DNA from: Molanna angustata
Lineage: Eukaryota; Arthropoda; Insecta; Trichoptera; Molannidae
NCBI GenBank assembly: GCA_963576475.1
Contig: OY754969.1
Location: 25,130,318-25,194,317, forward strand
Length of the DNA stretch: 64,000 bases
Reading direction: 5' to 3'
A program made the position numbers and the translations under genes. The notes below the pieces were generated by a model. The model did not search any database, was not told the DNA's origin, and saw only the letters and a list, made by a program, of their open reading frames with translations. Each line of letters begins with the position of its first letter. The stretch's first letter is position 1. Positions 23,333 through 33,665 of this stretch are shown piece after piece.

Positions 23333-23839
23333 GTTTCGTTTCGTTTTTTTTTAAATATTCATCAAAAAATGTATCTTCTTAGTAATTAATTAAGTCAAAA
23401 CCATATTTTTTGTTTCCCAAAGCAATGTTTTTCAAACTTAATAAAGTATATCTTTATTCCTGTTCAAAGATACTCAGATAATAAAATACCTAAATTCTCC
23501 AAGAAATATTAACTTGAATAAAATTATTCAAAATATATTTCTACGTAAAATTTCGTGGAAAAAGCACCTACCTTGAATTTTATTTTTCCTTGAAGCAATT
23601 TTATTTTGCCAAAACGTAAAACAAAGATGTATCCAAGTTATTTAATTTTCACGATCATAACAATCCCCGCTTAGCAAAAAACCAGAGGGTCTCTTACTTA
23701 TACAAATATTTGTATAATAATTGACCGCCATATTATAAAGCTAAATATTTTTTTTTGAAGGAAGTACCTACGTCAAATAAGAAGGGCGAAGTAAATTTAT
23801 TGATATAATAATAATAATAAATACTTCCCTGTACCCTGC

Positions 23840-23886
23840 GCAAGTGGCGAGTTTATTGCCATATGGCAATTTCTTCCAACTAACCA
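23840..23886 (+). repeat. CR1-type LINE 3' terminal motif
   Basis: 'Ggcgagtttattgccatatggcaatttcttccaac', as at 15340 and 58170. Confidence 0.5.
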
Positions 23887-24002
23887 GTGTTTCTAGATCA
23901 GAGAAGCAATACTAAGGTGAGAAATTAATTTAAATAATCGAATATTTTTATTATTGCATATGCGCAAACATTGGATTTTTTTCCCTGTCGGGAGTCAAAG
24001 AT

Positions 24003-24346
24003 ATTTTTTAACAGATTTTTAATTATCTCAATAGAGACGAAGTTGGAATATTTACTGTAGGAGAACCGGGAAATCAAGGCACCTACAGGGCTTACGACCT
24101 GTCATCGGCTGGTTTACGTGATCACTTTATGCGCTTGCGCAACGTTCACCAATTATGCCTTTTAATAATTGATAGGGATCTCATTAAAAGGCATAATTGG
24201 TGAACGTTGCGCAAGCGCATAAAGTGATCACGTAAACCAGCCGATGACAGGTCGTAAGCCCTGTAGGTGCCTTGATTTCCCGGTTCTCCTACAGTAAATA
24301 TTCCAACTTCGTCTCTATTGAGATAATTAAAAATCTGTTAAAAAAT
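24003..24346. repeat. Perfect palindrome of two head-to-head R3 copies
   Basis: Left arm 24003-24166 and right arm 24183-24346 are exact inverse copies (164 bases each) around a 16-base spacer. Each arm is the first part of repeat family R3. Old repeats elsewhere in the window differ at many sites, so identical arms imply a recent inversion duplication or ongoing gene conversion. Confidence 0.93.
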
Positions 24347-24395
24347 AATTTAAATAAATTTCTCCTCTGCTGGGAGTACAAAGTTACCTATTTAC

Positions 24396-24575
24396 ATTTA
24401 AAATAAATATAAAATTAAATATTTTTTTCATTTAAAATAAATAAATAATATTTTTAATAAATAAATAAATAATATTTTTCATTTAAAATAAATAATATTT
24501 TTCATTTAAAATAAATAAATTATATTTATATTTTTTTTACATTTAAAATAAATATAAAATTAAATATTTTTTTCC
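24396..24575. repeat. Imperfect AT minisatellite
   Basis: 'Catttaaaataaat' recurs at least five times with (AAAT) and T-run fillers between copies. Confidence 0.6.
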
Positions 24576-24616
24576 CTTTATTCTACACTATTCTTAGATT
24601 GTTTCATTGGACATCC

Positions 24617-25491
24617 ATCTAGGTCATGGGTGGCCAACCCGCGGCCCGCGGAGCATATGCACACCTTTTTTTCTTTTAGTTTACATAAAAGTACCAAAAA
24701 ACATTCCATCTTGTGTGGTTCGTATCATATACCAAATATGGAAGTATCTCAGTACATTGATTCAACTATCGTGACAATTTCTTCTATGGTTTATTCGTGT
24801 TAGTTAACAAACACAACGTTTAGCTGATTTTAAATAGCGCGCATGCCGATCTTGCGTTCTCCGTAGACGTGTATTTATTGACAGGAATATTAAAAATGGA
24901 ACATTGTGAAATGTGTTGTGATACACAGTTAAAGGAGAAATTCAATCAGGTTGGTTTGGTAGAGTTTTACAAAACATATTTGGACAAGGATTGATATCCT
25001 GCGTTTTACAAACATGCTCTATCGATGATTTCGCTATTTGGAAGCACTTACACGTGTGAACAGCTTTTTAGTCGAATGAAGCATATTAAATCTCAAATGA
25101 GAACGCGAATCACTGATGAGCATTTGTTTGCGTGTAGCAACAGCATCACTAGTTATCAACATTGATGCACTTAGTTCTGACAAACGAAATCGGAGCTCTC
25201 ACTAAAATTTATTATATTTTATTTATTTATTATTATTATTTTTTGTATTGTATAACTCTAATTTAATTGATTCTCATTTTAGTTATATCTTCTAAAAAAA
25301 CTATATGTTTCTTTTTTGCTATAAACATAGAATTATAAGGAACAGAAATTCGTCATAAAAAGTGTTACATGTTTTATTTACATATAATCTAAGGCTATGA
25401 ATACTAAAAAAATGTTGTACGGCCCGGTAGGAAATCTCATTTCAAAAATGTGGCCCGGCTGCTGAAAAGGTTGGCCACCCATGGTCTAGGT
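24617..25491 (+). mobile_element. hAT transposon, internally deleted
   Basis: Element 24625-25483 has inverted ends CATGGGTGGCCAACC and GGTTGGCCACCCATG (15/15), flanked by ATCTAGGT and GTCTAGGT, a 7/8 match to an 8-bp target duplication as made by hAT transposases. The interior keeps only the end of a transposase gene (separate entry). At 859 bp it is far shorter than an autonomous hAT. Confidence 0.93.
24896..25165 (+). pseudogene. hAT transposase, C-terminal remnant
   Basis: A 90-codon frame interrupted by TGA at 24992. After the stop it reads YPAFYKHALSMISLFGSTYTCEQ, then LFSRMKHIKSQMRTRITDEHL. 'FGSTY-CEQLFS-MK--KS--R-R-TDEHL' is the conserved block of the hAT dimerisation domain in the Charlie/SPIN/GTF2IRD2-like group. 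The frame ends with its own TGA at 25163. DNA-binding and catalytic regions are deleted, so no transposase activity is expected. Confidence 0.9.
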
Positions 25492-25679
25492 TAACTTGTT
25501 TAAGGACGTCCGATAGGTAATAACTACTTGTATCAGTGACAACCATATTTGATACTTAAAAATTTAAAATATTTTGATTCCAAAATAAATTTAACAAAAC
25601 CAAAATAACTTAAATAAACTTGATTTATTGTAAGATTCGTCAATTCCGATGAATATATCCCAACTAATTATTTTTTTGA

Positions 25680-25930
25680 CAAACTTTCCAACATCTCAGT
25701 TGAGATGAAGTTGGAATATTATAGAACAACCAGGAATTCTAGGCACCTATAGGACTTACGACCTGTTATCGGCTGGTTCACGTGATCACTTTATGCCTTC
25801 TTATTGAGTTCCCTGATCAATACAAATTTGAATGTTCTATATATTTGAATAATGAGTACCTAATCACCTGAAAATAAGACATTATTACTATTGCCATCTA
25901 TGAAGTTACGAATAAACCCTTTTATAATGC
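25680..25930 (+). repeat. Repeat family R3
   Basis: 'Ttttgacaaactt' start, then '-gttgagatgaagttggaatatt', 'ggcacctataggacttacgacctg', 'cggctggttcacgtgatcac', 'ccttcttattgagttccctgatcaat', ending with 'gaaaataagacatt' and 'gccatcta'. Same order as at 46760 and 50243. Confidence 0.75.
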
Positions 25931-26284
25931 CATCTATTGAGAGATTGGTTTATTTGTAAACAATGAAAACAACAGTCATTATGAATGAGGTGACATTGTT
26001 CTCGCACAGATCTCACCCCTGAACTGCGCCAGAAATATAATTTCATTTTTGGCTTTTTTACCAACGTGTGCTTTGAGCATTGAGAGAAGAGTATGAATGG
26101 CTAGCTATAGGGTATTCCTGTCTATATTTAATTATTTGTATATTTAGGTAATACAAAGGTGATTGACTGCAAAACTCTGAAAGAACACATAATGAACATA
26201 TGAAGAGTCCGGAGAACTCTAAAACCTTGCAGATACTGCACTTAATGTGCCAAAAAGAGCTAATCATGTGGAAACAACTGGCTC
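25931..26284. other. Unique sequence, no gene seen
   Basis: A 69-codon minus-strand frame here has no recognised domain. Confidence 0.4.
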
Positions 26285-26493
26285 AACGCTCAGTGATAGT
26301 GAAGATAATAGTGCACCGAATTTAAGACAGAGAGTCTTGAAAGCCTTAAAGTTGTTCTTCGTGGCTACAAGGTCCGCATGTCCAATGGGTCCAAAGAAAT
26401 CCCCTCGGACATCGTCGTAGAGTTCTCGTCGGAAAGTTGACACGGAGAAGTTAGTGCATTCCCTTAGGATATGCTCAGAAGTCTGTTCAGGGT
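26285..26493 (-). pseudogene. R1-type LINE, C-terminal part (distal half)
   Basis: Minus-strand frame reads SEHILRECTNFSVSTFRREL, then YDDVRGDFFGPIGHADL and NFKAFKTLC. Together with the segment at 27802-28092 it forms one frame once the hAT between them (with one target copy) is left out. The joined region holds CQLC...H....C (C-X2-C-X8-H-X4-C), the zinc-finger-like motif after the reverse transcriptase in R1/TRAS/Jockey-type LINEs. Confidence 0.82.
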
Positions 26494-27809
26494 CAGTGGC
26501 GACTGGTAGATCGTATTTTTGATAATTTTTGGTAGTGCAATTTTTTCCTGAATTAATAATAAATTAATTGGTATTTAATCGATATGCGTTTACATATATC
26601 TACATAGATATATACGTCTACGTTGGTATATTATGGATAAAAATGAAATAATATACATATTCAAAATATTTTACCTATTTGTAAAGAAGTTCAATCCTGC
26701 ACTGTTTCAATTTGGCAAAAACTTCAATCACTCGTTTGTTATTGATCGATATCCACAATCTAATTGTGTTCTAATGTCAAAAGTATCTAAGTTAGATAAA
26801 TTTATTGTATGTATTGCGTAAATAAATTTGTGAAGAAATAATTTCTCAGATAAATGAGCCAAATCATTAACACCTTTTATAATCCAAGTAGATATAGTCG
26901 CCATCGAATTGTAAACAAGGAAAACAAAATAAACTATTTAATTTGTCACAACCACATAACCATGATGCTTTATCATAAAACTGCATTTTAAAAACACGAA
27001 CAAAATTCTTAGTTCTAATTTTGCATTGTTGTTTAATATTTAACATTGGTCTTGGAAGACCTCCACGATTTATTTTTAATTTATTTTCAAAAGAAGACTT
27101 ATTACTTTTAATGTAAAACACATCTATTAATTCATTCGTTTTTAAATCTATAAGATATCTGAACTATACACAAATATTTATTGATTTAGATTATCTTGTA
27201 AAAAGCGATAATATACGATATAAACGAAGTTTTGTTTCAACTGACTAAAACCTGAAAAATTACTCTAATTGCGCATGCTCAATGCTCATGTATACCTAGT
27301 GTTTACATTACGAAGAAAAAAGATAACACGGGAATATTCATGTTTCAATACTAATTGCGAACATATTAGAGAGAGCGAGATAGAGATATACATTCTTAGT
27401 ACATCTAAGATATGATAATTTGGTGCAACGCACGAAATTTGTGAAAGGAATGCATTGCTAGTAAGTACAAGTATCTCTTTCTCATCTAATACGGGACTAT
27501 CTCTGTCTGTTCATACATACGCTATACAATAGACAATTTTAACTCGGTGCATTTTTGATATCGCACGCCGTACTAAATAATATTTGTATTGTGGTAGATT
27601 ACATAATATTATATCGATCGCGAAGATATAAAGTATATGGACAGTGTTTACTAATTAATTATTATTTTTAGAAAAAATAACAGTAATAAAGTAAAGCGTA
27701 ATATTATTTTTAAAACATATTTAAATATTATTTTTTACAATATATCATTTAAAAAATGGTAGTGCAATTGATCCAACGCACTTTATATAGAGTCGCCGCT
27801 GTTCAGGGT
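26486..27809 (-). mobile_element. hAT transposon nested in an R1-type LINE
   Basis: Element 26494-27801 (1308 bp) has ends CAGTGGCGACT and AGTCGCCGCTG (10 of 11 paired) and exact 8-bp target duplications TTCAGGGT at 26486-26493 and 27802-27809. Both flanks belong to the same interrupted LINE frame, which proves the insertion. 'ggtagtgcaa' occurs near both ends. A transposase N-terminal remnant lies inside on the minus strand. Confidence 0.95.
26867..27121 (-). pseudogene. hAT transposase N-terminal (TTF-type zinc finger) remnant
   Basis: The 84-codon frame includes RPMLNIKQQCKIRTKNFVRVF, MQFYDKASWLCGCDKLNSL and FCFPCLQF. 'W-CGC-K-N-LFCFPCL-F' is the hallmark of the TTF-type zinc finger at the start of ZMYM-like hAT transposases. 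The catalytic and dimerisation domains are absent, consistent with an internally deleted element. Confidence 0.8.
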
Positions 27810-28092
27810 TATTACAAAGCTGACATGAGGACGAATCGGATAAGTGAAAACGAAAGAGATAACTTTTGAAACTGCCGTGTCCAGTAAGGAATTGCGTGGT
27901 TCAATAATCGGGAACAATCCACGAGAATGAAATTCGAGTCCTCACATCGGAAAGAAATAAAAACGTCAGTCTGCCCACGGAAGAAGAAGACCAGCGACGT
28001 TGCCAAGCATCTAAAAGAGAACTCCGGGCCAAGTTCTCAATCTGTCTACGAACTGTTTGTAAATTTACAGGTGGGAGAGAAACACCACCCAA
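27802..28092 (-). pseudogene. R1-type LINE, C-terminal part (proximal half)
   Basis: Minus-strand frame: GGVSLPPVNLQTVRRQIEN, then WQRRW and, after a stop, TTQFLTGHGSFKSYLFRFHL and SCQLCNN. 'LTGHG-F--YL-RF' precedes the zinc-like Cys/His motif in R1/Jockey-type proteins. A TAA after IVPDY and the hAT insertion disable it. Confidence 0.82.
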
Positions 28093-28284
28093 AATTGAGC
28101 TTCAGCCTCTATCTAATGTTATCAACATATTTCTTATATAAATTTATTTTCATCTGCTTTATATTTGTGTCAGTAATAAAATTATATATATGATGCAGTA
28201 CATTTACAAACAAATTGTTGTCCCAAAAATGATTATTTTTTTTTCTTTTTTGAAATAAAAAATTAATATGTCATTGTTAAACAA

Positions 28285-28400
28285 GTACATATACATCTTC
28301 CTACGTTCTTTAAAATAAGAATAAATGCTTGTGCTATAGGTGAACGAAATCAGTCGAGGCCAGCGCCCTAACCTCTCTGCCATCGACCCATTTAAATTAT
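28285..28400 (-). repeat. SINE-B copy, head deleted in part
   Basis: 'Aataaatgcttgtgctataggtgaacgaaatc' as in the copy at 19925, then the B-box region is missing and the sequence jumps to 'cagcgccctaacc'. Confidence 0.6.
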
Positions 28401-29229
28401 TATTATTTACATGGCAACCCTGGTTCACTACCCTTAAATAATGCTTCTTTACTCAGAGTAAGGAATTATATATAGATTCTAAAGAAAAGTTTTATTGAAC
28501 GAAGGAATATTTGAGTGATTAATTTGTCATTTGCAAAAGTTTTCATTTTAAATCCGCTTATTTCCAAGTTCATAAGATGCTTATTATTCTTTGTCGAAAT
28601 TCAGTCAATTTGTTTACATTTTTAAACTTTCAGTATTATAAACTTGTAATTCCTACATTGTATATTTTGACAACCAAGGAAATACTTTTAACTTTTGTTG
28701 CGTGACATCAAATCGATGAATACCTCAAAAATACTTTTGGTGAGAAATTGGATTCACAGGGTCTGATAATCGGTAGACACAATAATATTATTGAATAACT
28801 TATTGTGTTAGATAAATTTACTTCATTACTTGTTTTAAGCAAAGAATTTACCTTGAGTTAATAATAAATCACAACAACCACTAACTTTGAAGTGGGCTTG
28901 TAATATTACACCATTCTTAAGTACGTAGATATGTACCTACATTTTAAATTTTAATGGTAATGATTCCTGTAATAATTCTGTAACTATCGATTGGAATATT
29001 TATTAATGGTATGGGTAATTTTTTCATACATCACACCATTAGAGGTCATACAATACGAAGTTCAGACACAAATAACAGAAATAAGCACAAATAGGCTTGC
29101 ATGTCAAAGTTTAAGGTCAACGTTCAAGATGTTAAAGATTCAATAGGAATTAAAAACAATTCGTTAAAAGTGTGTAAAAATGCACAAAATTGATCAGTAC
29201 CTAGGTACTTATTAAACTTCTTACTTATC
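28401..29229. other. AT-rich presumed intron, no gene seen
   Basis: No coding pattern or shared repeat recognised. Confidence 0.5.
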
Positions 29230-29245
29230 CTATGTATTGTCCCCT

Positions 29246-29805
29246 CCTGGGCTGTGTTCAGATATAACACTCGATGTAGGGTGTCGGATGGTACCTGAAG
29301 TTGCAGATTATGGCATTTTTCACATCAATCTCTTTCGAATGTTTTCGAGCGGCGTTTCAATCTGAACGCAGCATCGGGCATTTTAAATATCAAATGTCAT
29401 TTTTCAAACAATGTGTCTTTTAGGGTTATATTTTTATCGAAAGACAACAATATTGGGCAGGGGAGTAAATAATGCTCTCTGACCCTTTATTGGAAATTTT
29501 TGAATGATGTTTTTATAAAATAACCTCTTTGTGGATGCATATTATTATCACAAATAATGTCAACTGAGATAATAGATAGCACAGAAACAGATAGAATTCA
29601 TCTTACAGGTAAAATAGATATCAACAGATAGGTACTATATCTGTCAGAGCGTTTTTCGCTCGACGATTACACAGAGCATTTGGTGCGTACACTCGACGTT
29701 CATCTGAACTTAACAAAGTGTCTTTCGAGCGTCTGTTTTCGGTTATTCTGAACGGCTTAGAGCGTCACTCAGTGTAATCGGCGTTCATTGTAAACGCAGC
29801 CCTGG
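29246..29805. mobile_element. TIR transposon nested in an RTE tail
   Basis: Element 29251-29800 (550 bp) begins GCTGTGTT and ends AACGCAGC; CCTGG at 29246-29250 and 29801-29805 is a 5-bp target duplication. Outside it, 'cccctcctgg' joined to 'acgaaggcct' restores the 3' tail of an RTE LINE (compare 'ccactcctggacgaaggcct' at 16708). An internal near copy of the end ('ggcgtttcaatctgaacgcagc', about 29349) shows subterminal repetition. No transposase frame; superfamily open. Confidence 0.72.
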
Positions 29806-29830
29806 ACGAAGGCCTTATAGGAAGATTAAT

Positions 29831-31073
29831 TATTATATTATTGTGATGAATTAGTTTTTTAAGAATATTTATAAGAATGATTATTTGCGTGTTCAAAAGG
29901 TATCGTTGACACTCATCTCTCTATATTAAGATTATAACTGATAATTCATATAATAAAAAATAGTACTCACTCTCATACTTATTAATTTCGATTAATATTT
30001 TACATGGTAGTTGTTAAATTATTTTATTCAATTTACACGGAATAAGAATGTCGAGGAGAATTCGCGATACGTCAAGCCACGGTAACTGGAGATGTTCCGA
30101 ATGAATTGCAAAGATAGAGACGGCTGTTTATAACTTCAACTTGCGTTGGTAGCAATGACGTGATGTTAGTGATGTAGGGTCATCATAGGGATGTTCCGCC
30201 ACAGCCTCTTCCATTTAACCACATGTTGCCCTTTCCTTTGTAGTCTGCAAGATGTGACATCGTATATTGTTTGATATCATCTGAGCTGTGATTATTGATC
30301 TAACGTGATTAAAAAAAGTTAATTAATACGAGTATTCAAAGTTAATTTTTTATATCAATTGTGCTACCAAAATCTACTTCATTAATACTTAGTAGGTAAG
30401 TATCACTTATGCTGATCCGTTCGTGTTTTGAATATCATCCGTGAAACGTGGAAGGCCTACAAACAATTTTGTAACTCCTCACTCTCTTATAATATTACTT
30501 TGAATATTATTAGAACTTGGTAATGTTTCCCTTTCAAAATAAAAGCAACATCTTGTGTTACATCATTATGGAAATGGTGAGAGAGAGAGAGAAAACATTT
30601 CGGTAATTAAAACTTTATACAGAGTGTATTGTCTGAGTACAATAAGCCTTTTTTGAATGCCCGGAGGCGAAATTCAATGTTTTTGCTATCGCCGGGTTTT
30701 AACGACGCACCTTGTCGATGATATTGATGGGAGAAAATGGAGGCAATCATTGGTATAATGACGTGATAGAAGGATCCAGGTGAGCCTTCGGGGTAAATTT
30801 TATCTTAGCATCTTGAGATTTGCAATGTGCTTCGGGGCGACACCATCTTATACGTAAATAGGGGAGACAATAACGACAAGATAAACAATATGAGGTTTAG
30901 TTTTTTTAGTATTTGTTATAAATGTAAATAACAAGTATAGAATCCAATTCAAATTGACTTTAATTTCACATATAATATATATTATAATAATACAAAATAC
31001 AATTTTTAAAATATTCACGCAATATACATATAACTAAACAATAATTGACACGACGCGACATATTATGATGTTT
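29831..31073. other. Presumed intron with two GC-balanced unique blocks
   Basis: Blocks near 30040-30270 and 30655-30860 are notably less AT-rich than their flanks and share nothing with the repeat families seen here. They contain no long frames. They could be conserved regulatory DNA or old transposon pieces. Confidence 0.35.
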
Positions 31074-31185
31074 TCTCAGTAGGCCTAAGGCAAAGAATGC
31101 CCTTAGGCCTACTGAGACCGCCCCTCACTAATATACGAATGCGTCCGATTCCGCATTCGGGAATCTTCGTCGATACGAAGATAAG
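31074..31185. repeat. Cluster of three hairpins
   Basis: First: exact 17-base arms TCTCAGTAGGCCTAAGG and CCTTAGGCCTACTGAGA with a 10-base loop. Second: GAATGCG-tccgattc-CGCATTC. Third: ATCTTCGT-cgat-ACGAAGAT. All three lie within about 110 bases. The class of element is unknown. Confidence 0.7.
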
Positions 31186-31566
31186 TTTTAATACATTTAT
31201 TACACTCACATATTTACAATTTACTACCGTTAAAAATCCGTAGGTTCTGCTCTTGTAATTACCAGGCGAAACAATCGTCATGTATAAATTAAGAAATACA
31301 CTTTTTTTCATTTTATTTTATTGATTAATAGAGAGAGCTATACAGTCATACACAATATTGCATTTCTTTGTTAGTGAACCAGTAAAAACTCCATGAATAA
31401 ATCAATGGGATTATTCAACCACGAAAAAAAATATATTAAAAATTTATAAATATTTCTTACAAAATACAAAAATATGAAAGCCATCTTTTGATAATCACTC
31501 TCTTACAATTTTTCGAAATATATGTTTAAATCACAAAATATTTCAAAAGATAGGAGAACATTACGT
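31186..31566. other. AT-rich sequence, no gene seen
   Basis: No coding pattern recognised. Confidence 0.4.
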
Positions 31567-31757
31567 CTGGAGGGGAGGCAAGTCCGATTTAACGGTTAAA
31601 TTTAAACCTTCATCATTATATCGTGGATAGAATAATCATAATGGAGTTCTTTAATATCTAAAGATGTTTAAGAACTCCATTTGACCGTATTATATCCATA
31701 AAAGGGAGAATCAAGAGAGTTTTGATTTCACCGATTAACAGGACTTGTCCTTTGGTT
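31567..31757. mobile_element. MITE family M
   Basis: Left end 'aggggaggcaagtccga' and right end 'aggacttgtcct' with degenerate inner TIR ('ttttgatttcaccg'). The centre contains ATGGAGTTCTT...AAGAACTCCAT, the hairpin also present in the copy at 37336. Confidence 0.7.
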
Positions 31758-32365
31758 TTATTTTTCTTAGTAAAAATCGTTGAAATCAAAATAAATTATT
31801 TCTTTAAAATACATAGGGTGGATTTATAACTATAAAATAACCTTTTTGATCTTAACAAGTATCTTAACAATTATTTTATAATTGGTTGAATACAATTGCT
31901 TTTATTGTTTGTTATATGGTATGTTACCTGCTGTATCCATTTCAATTACCTAGTGCTTCGTATTCTTTCAATTATTCTCATTTTGCAAGCACTCTTGTTA
32001 TTTGCCTAGTAACAAAAAAATACTCTTTATTAATTACAATAACACAACGATGAAATACTCAAACCCAACAATGATATCAAATTATTTATATGTTACTCTA
32101 CGGTAAAAAAACTTCGAGCGTTATTGCCAATCAGTTTGGAACCAACAACCAATTATATTAAAAAATATAATGGCAAATCAATGATAATATTTGATTTTTT
32201 TATTTATTATTATTCGATAAGCATACAAATTGGTTAATTGGTATAAGTTAAAAATGAACGCGTGGTTCGGGGAATGTCTCCCCGATAATATATCACAGGA
32301 ATATTTTGCTTTAATTGTTTACGAACCAATTTCTCAATATATGTCATAAGAATAAAGTTTCTGCG
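31758..32365. other. AT-rich sequence, no gene seen
   Basis: No coding pattern recognised. Confidence 0.4.
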
Positions 32366-32595
32366 TCGCTTTCATAGATGGCGATTTATGGCTTACTTTC
32401 AAACTTGATGATTTACATAATAAATTAAATATAAATTGGATTGATAAGGGAAATGAATAAAAAGTGATAATTGGTGAACTTAAAGTGATCACGTACACCA
32501 GCCTATGACAGGTCGTTAGCCCTGTAAGTGTCATGATTTCCCGGTTCACCTATAATATTCCAACTTCTCTATTTATATGTTAATTTGTCAAAATA
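32366..32595 (-). repeat. Repeat family R3, inverted copy
   Basis: Read on the minus strand: 'ccaacttc' region, 'gggaaatcatgacacttacagggctaacgacctgtcat', 'tggtgtacgtgatcac', and on the far side 'cgccatctatga'. Matches 25680 and 50243 in reverse. Confidence 0.7.
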
Positions 32596-32677
32596 ATATT
32601 GTTTATGGAACCGATATTCCTACTAAAAAAATGTTTTTATTCTTCTTCTTCCTAGATAGTGATCAACGAATTTCCAC

Positions 32678-33084
32678 TTCGAGCTTTATGATTATTGAGA
32701 AACAGGATCATATGGTGTCGGTATGGTTCGAGTTATATGATTATTGAGAAGCAGGATCATACGGTGTCGGATTGGTTCGAGTTATATGATTATTGAGAAG
32801 CAGGATCATACGGTGTTGCTACGGTTCGAGTTATAATATGATTATTGAGAAGCAGGATCATACGGTGTCGGTATGGTTCGAGTTATATGATTATTGAGAA
32901 GCAGGATCATACAGTGTCGGTATGGTTCGAGTTGTATGATTATTGAGAAGCAGGATCATACAGTGTCGGTATGGTTCGAGTTGTTTGATTATTGAGAAGC
33001 AGGATCATACGGTGTTGCTACGGTTCGAGTTATAATATGATTATTGAGAAGCAGGATCATACGGTGTCGGTACCTACGGTTCGA
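32678..33084. repeat. 49-bp minisatellite, 8 units
   Basis: Unit 'ttcgagttatatgattattg' plus 'agaagcaggatcatacggtg' and 'tcggtatgg'. Units 3-4 and 7-8 share the same variants ('gttgctacgg', then 'ttataatatg'), so a four-unit block was itself copied. Confidence 0.92.
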
Positions 33085-33189
33085 AGTATTTTAGACCTTC
33101 CATTTTTTTTCTCCAGTAAATTCAGGTTTGGCCAATTAAATTGATTACAATTAAAATTAGTGTTCTCTTGCGAGATTAATTCCTAGCTA

Positions 33190-33665
33190 TCCCATCCATC
33201 TCTTCGGTGGACTCTCCATTGGTCGTTTTTCTTCTTCTCCGTGTGTCCTGTCGAGACACCCCGGCGTTGACGATCACTTGGGAGAAACTCTCCCTGCCCT
33301 GTGCAGTGGGAAACAGGTCCTCCACACGTCTCATTCGGGTCTATTCCTGAATGTTTTGGAGCCAGGATAGCTACTTCCTGCCGACCCCTCTACGGCCCTA
33401 AATCTTTCCCAAAATGAATGTGGGTATAAAGGATCGAGTATTTCACTCTCTTTACGTGACCAAAATACGAAGTCTTTCTGAGTTTACCTGTTGTGAACAA
33501 TAGTCTGTCAGTATTATCTATACGCAAGATTCAGCGTTGCTCACCATGTCAATCCAGGATATCCTTAGCATTCTACGGTGAATTCACATTTCGAACGCCT
33601 TCGGACGGTTTATGGTACCAACCTTGAGCGTCCATAACTCAACACACCGTAGAGGAGGACCTATC
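33190..33665 (-). pseudogene. RTE-like LINE, C-terminal part
   Basis: Minus-strand reading in shifting frames: a 'YGRSRLV' start, ILDWHG-like region, TDRLLFTTGKLRKTSYFGHV, LGKI-GRRGVGRK-LSWLQNI, then MRRVEDLFPTAQGRESFSQV and NAGVS. This is the order of a widespread insect LINE tail. The catalytic domain is missing and frameshifts are present. Confidence 0.78.

Noticed and set aside
32678..33084. CRISPR-like array
   Set aside because: Tandem units without unique spacers, in a eukaryotic context; the same holds for the 25-, 42- and 103-bp arrays.
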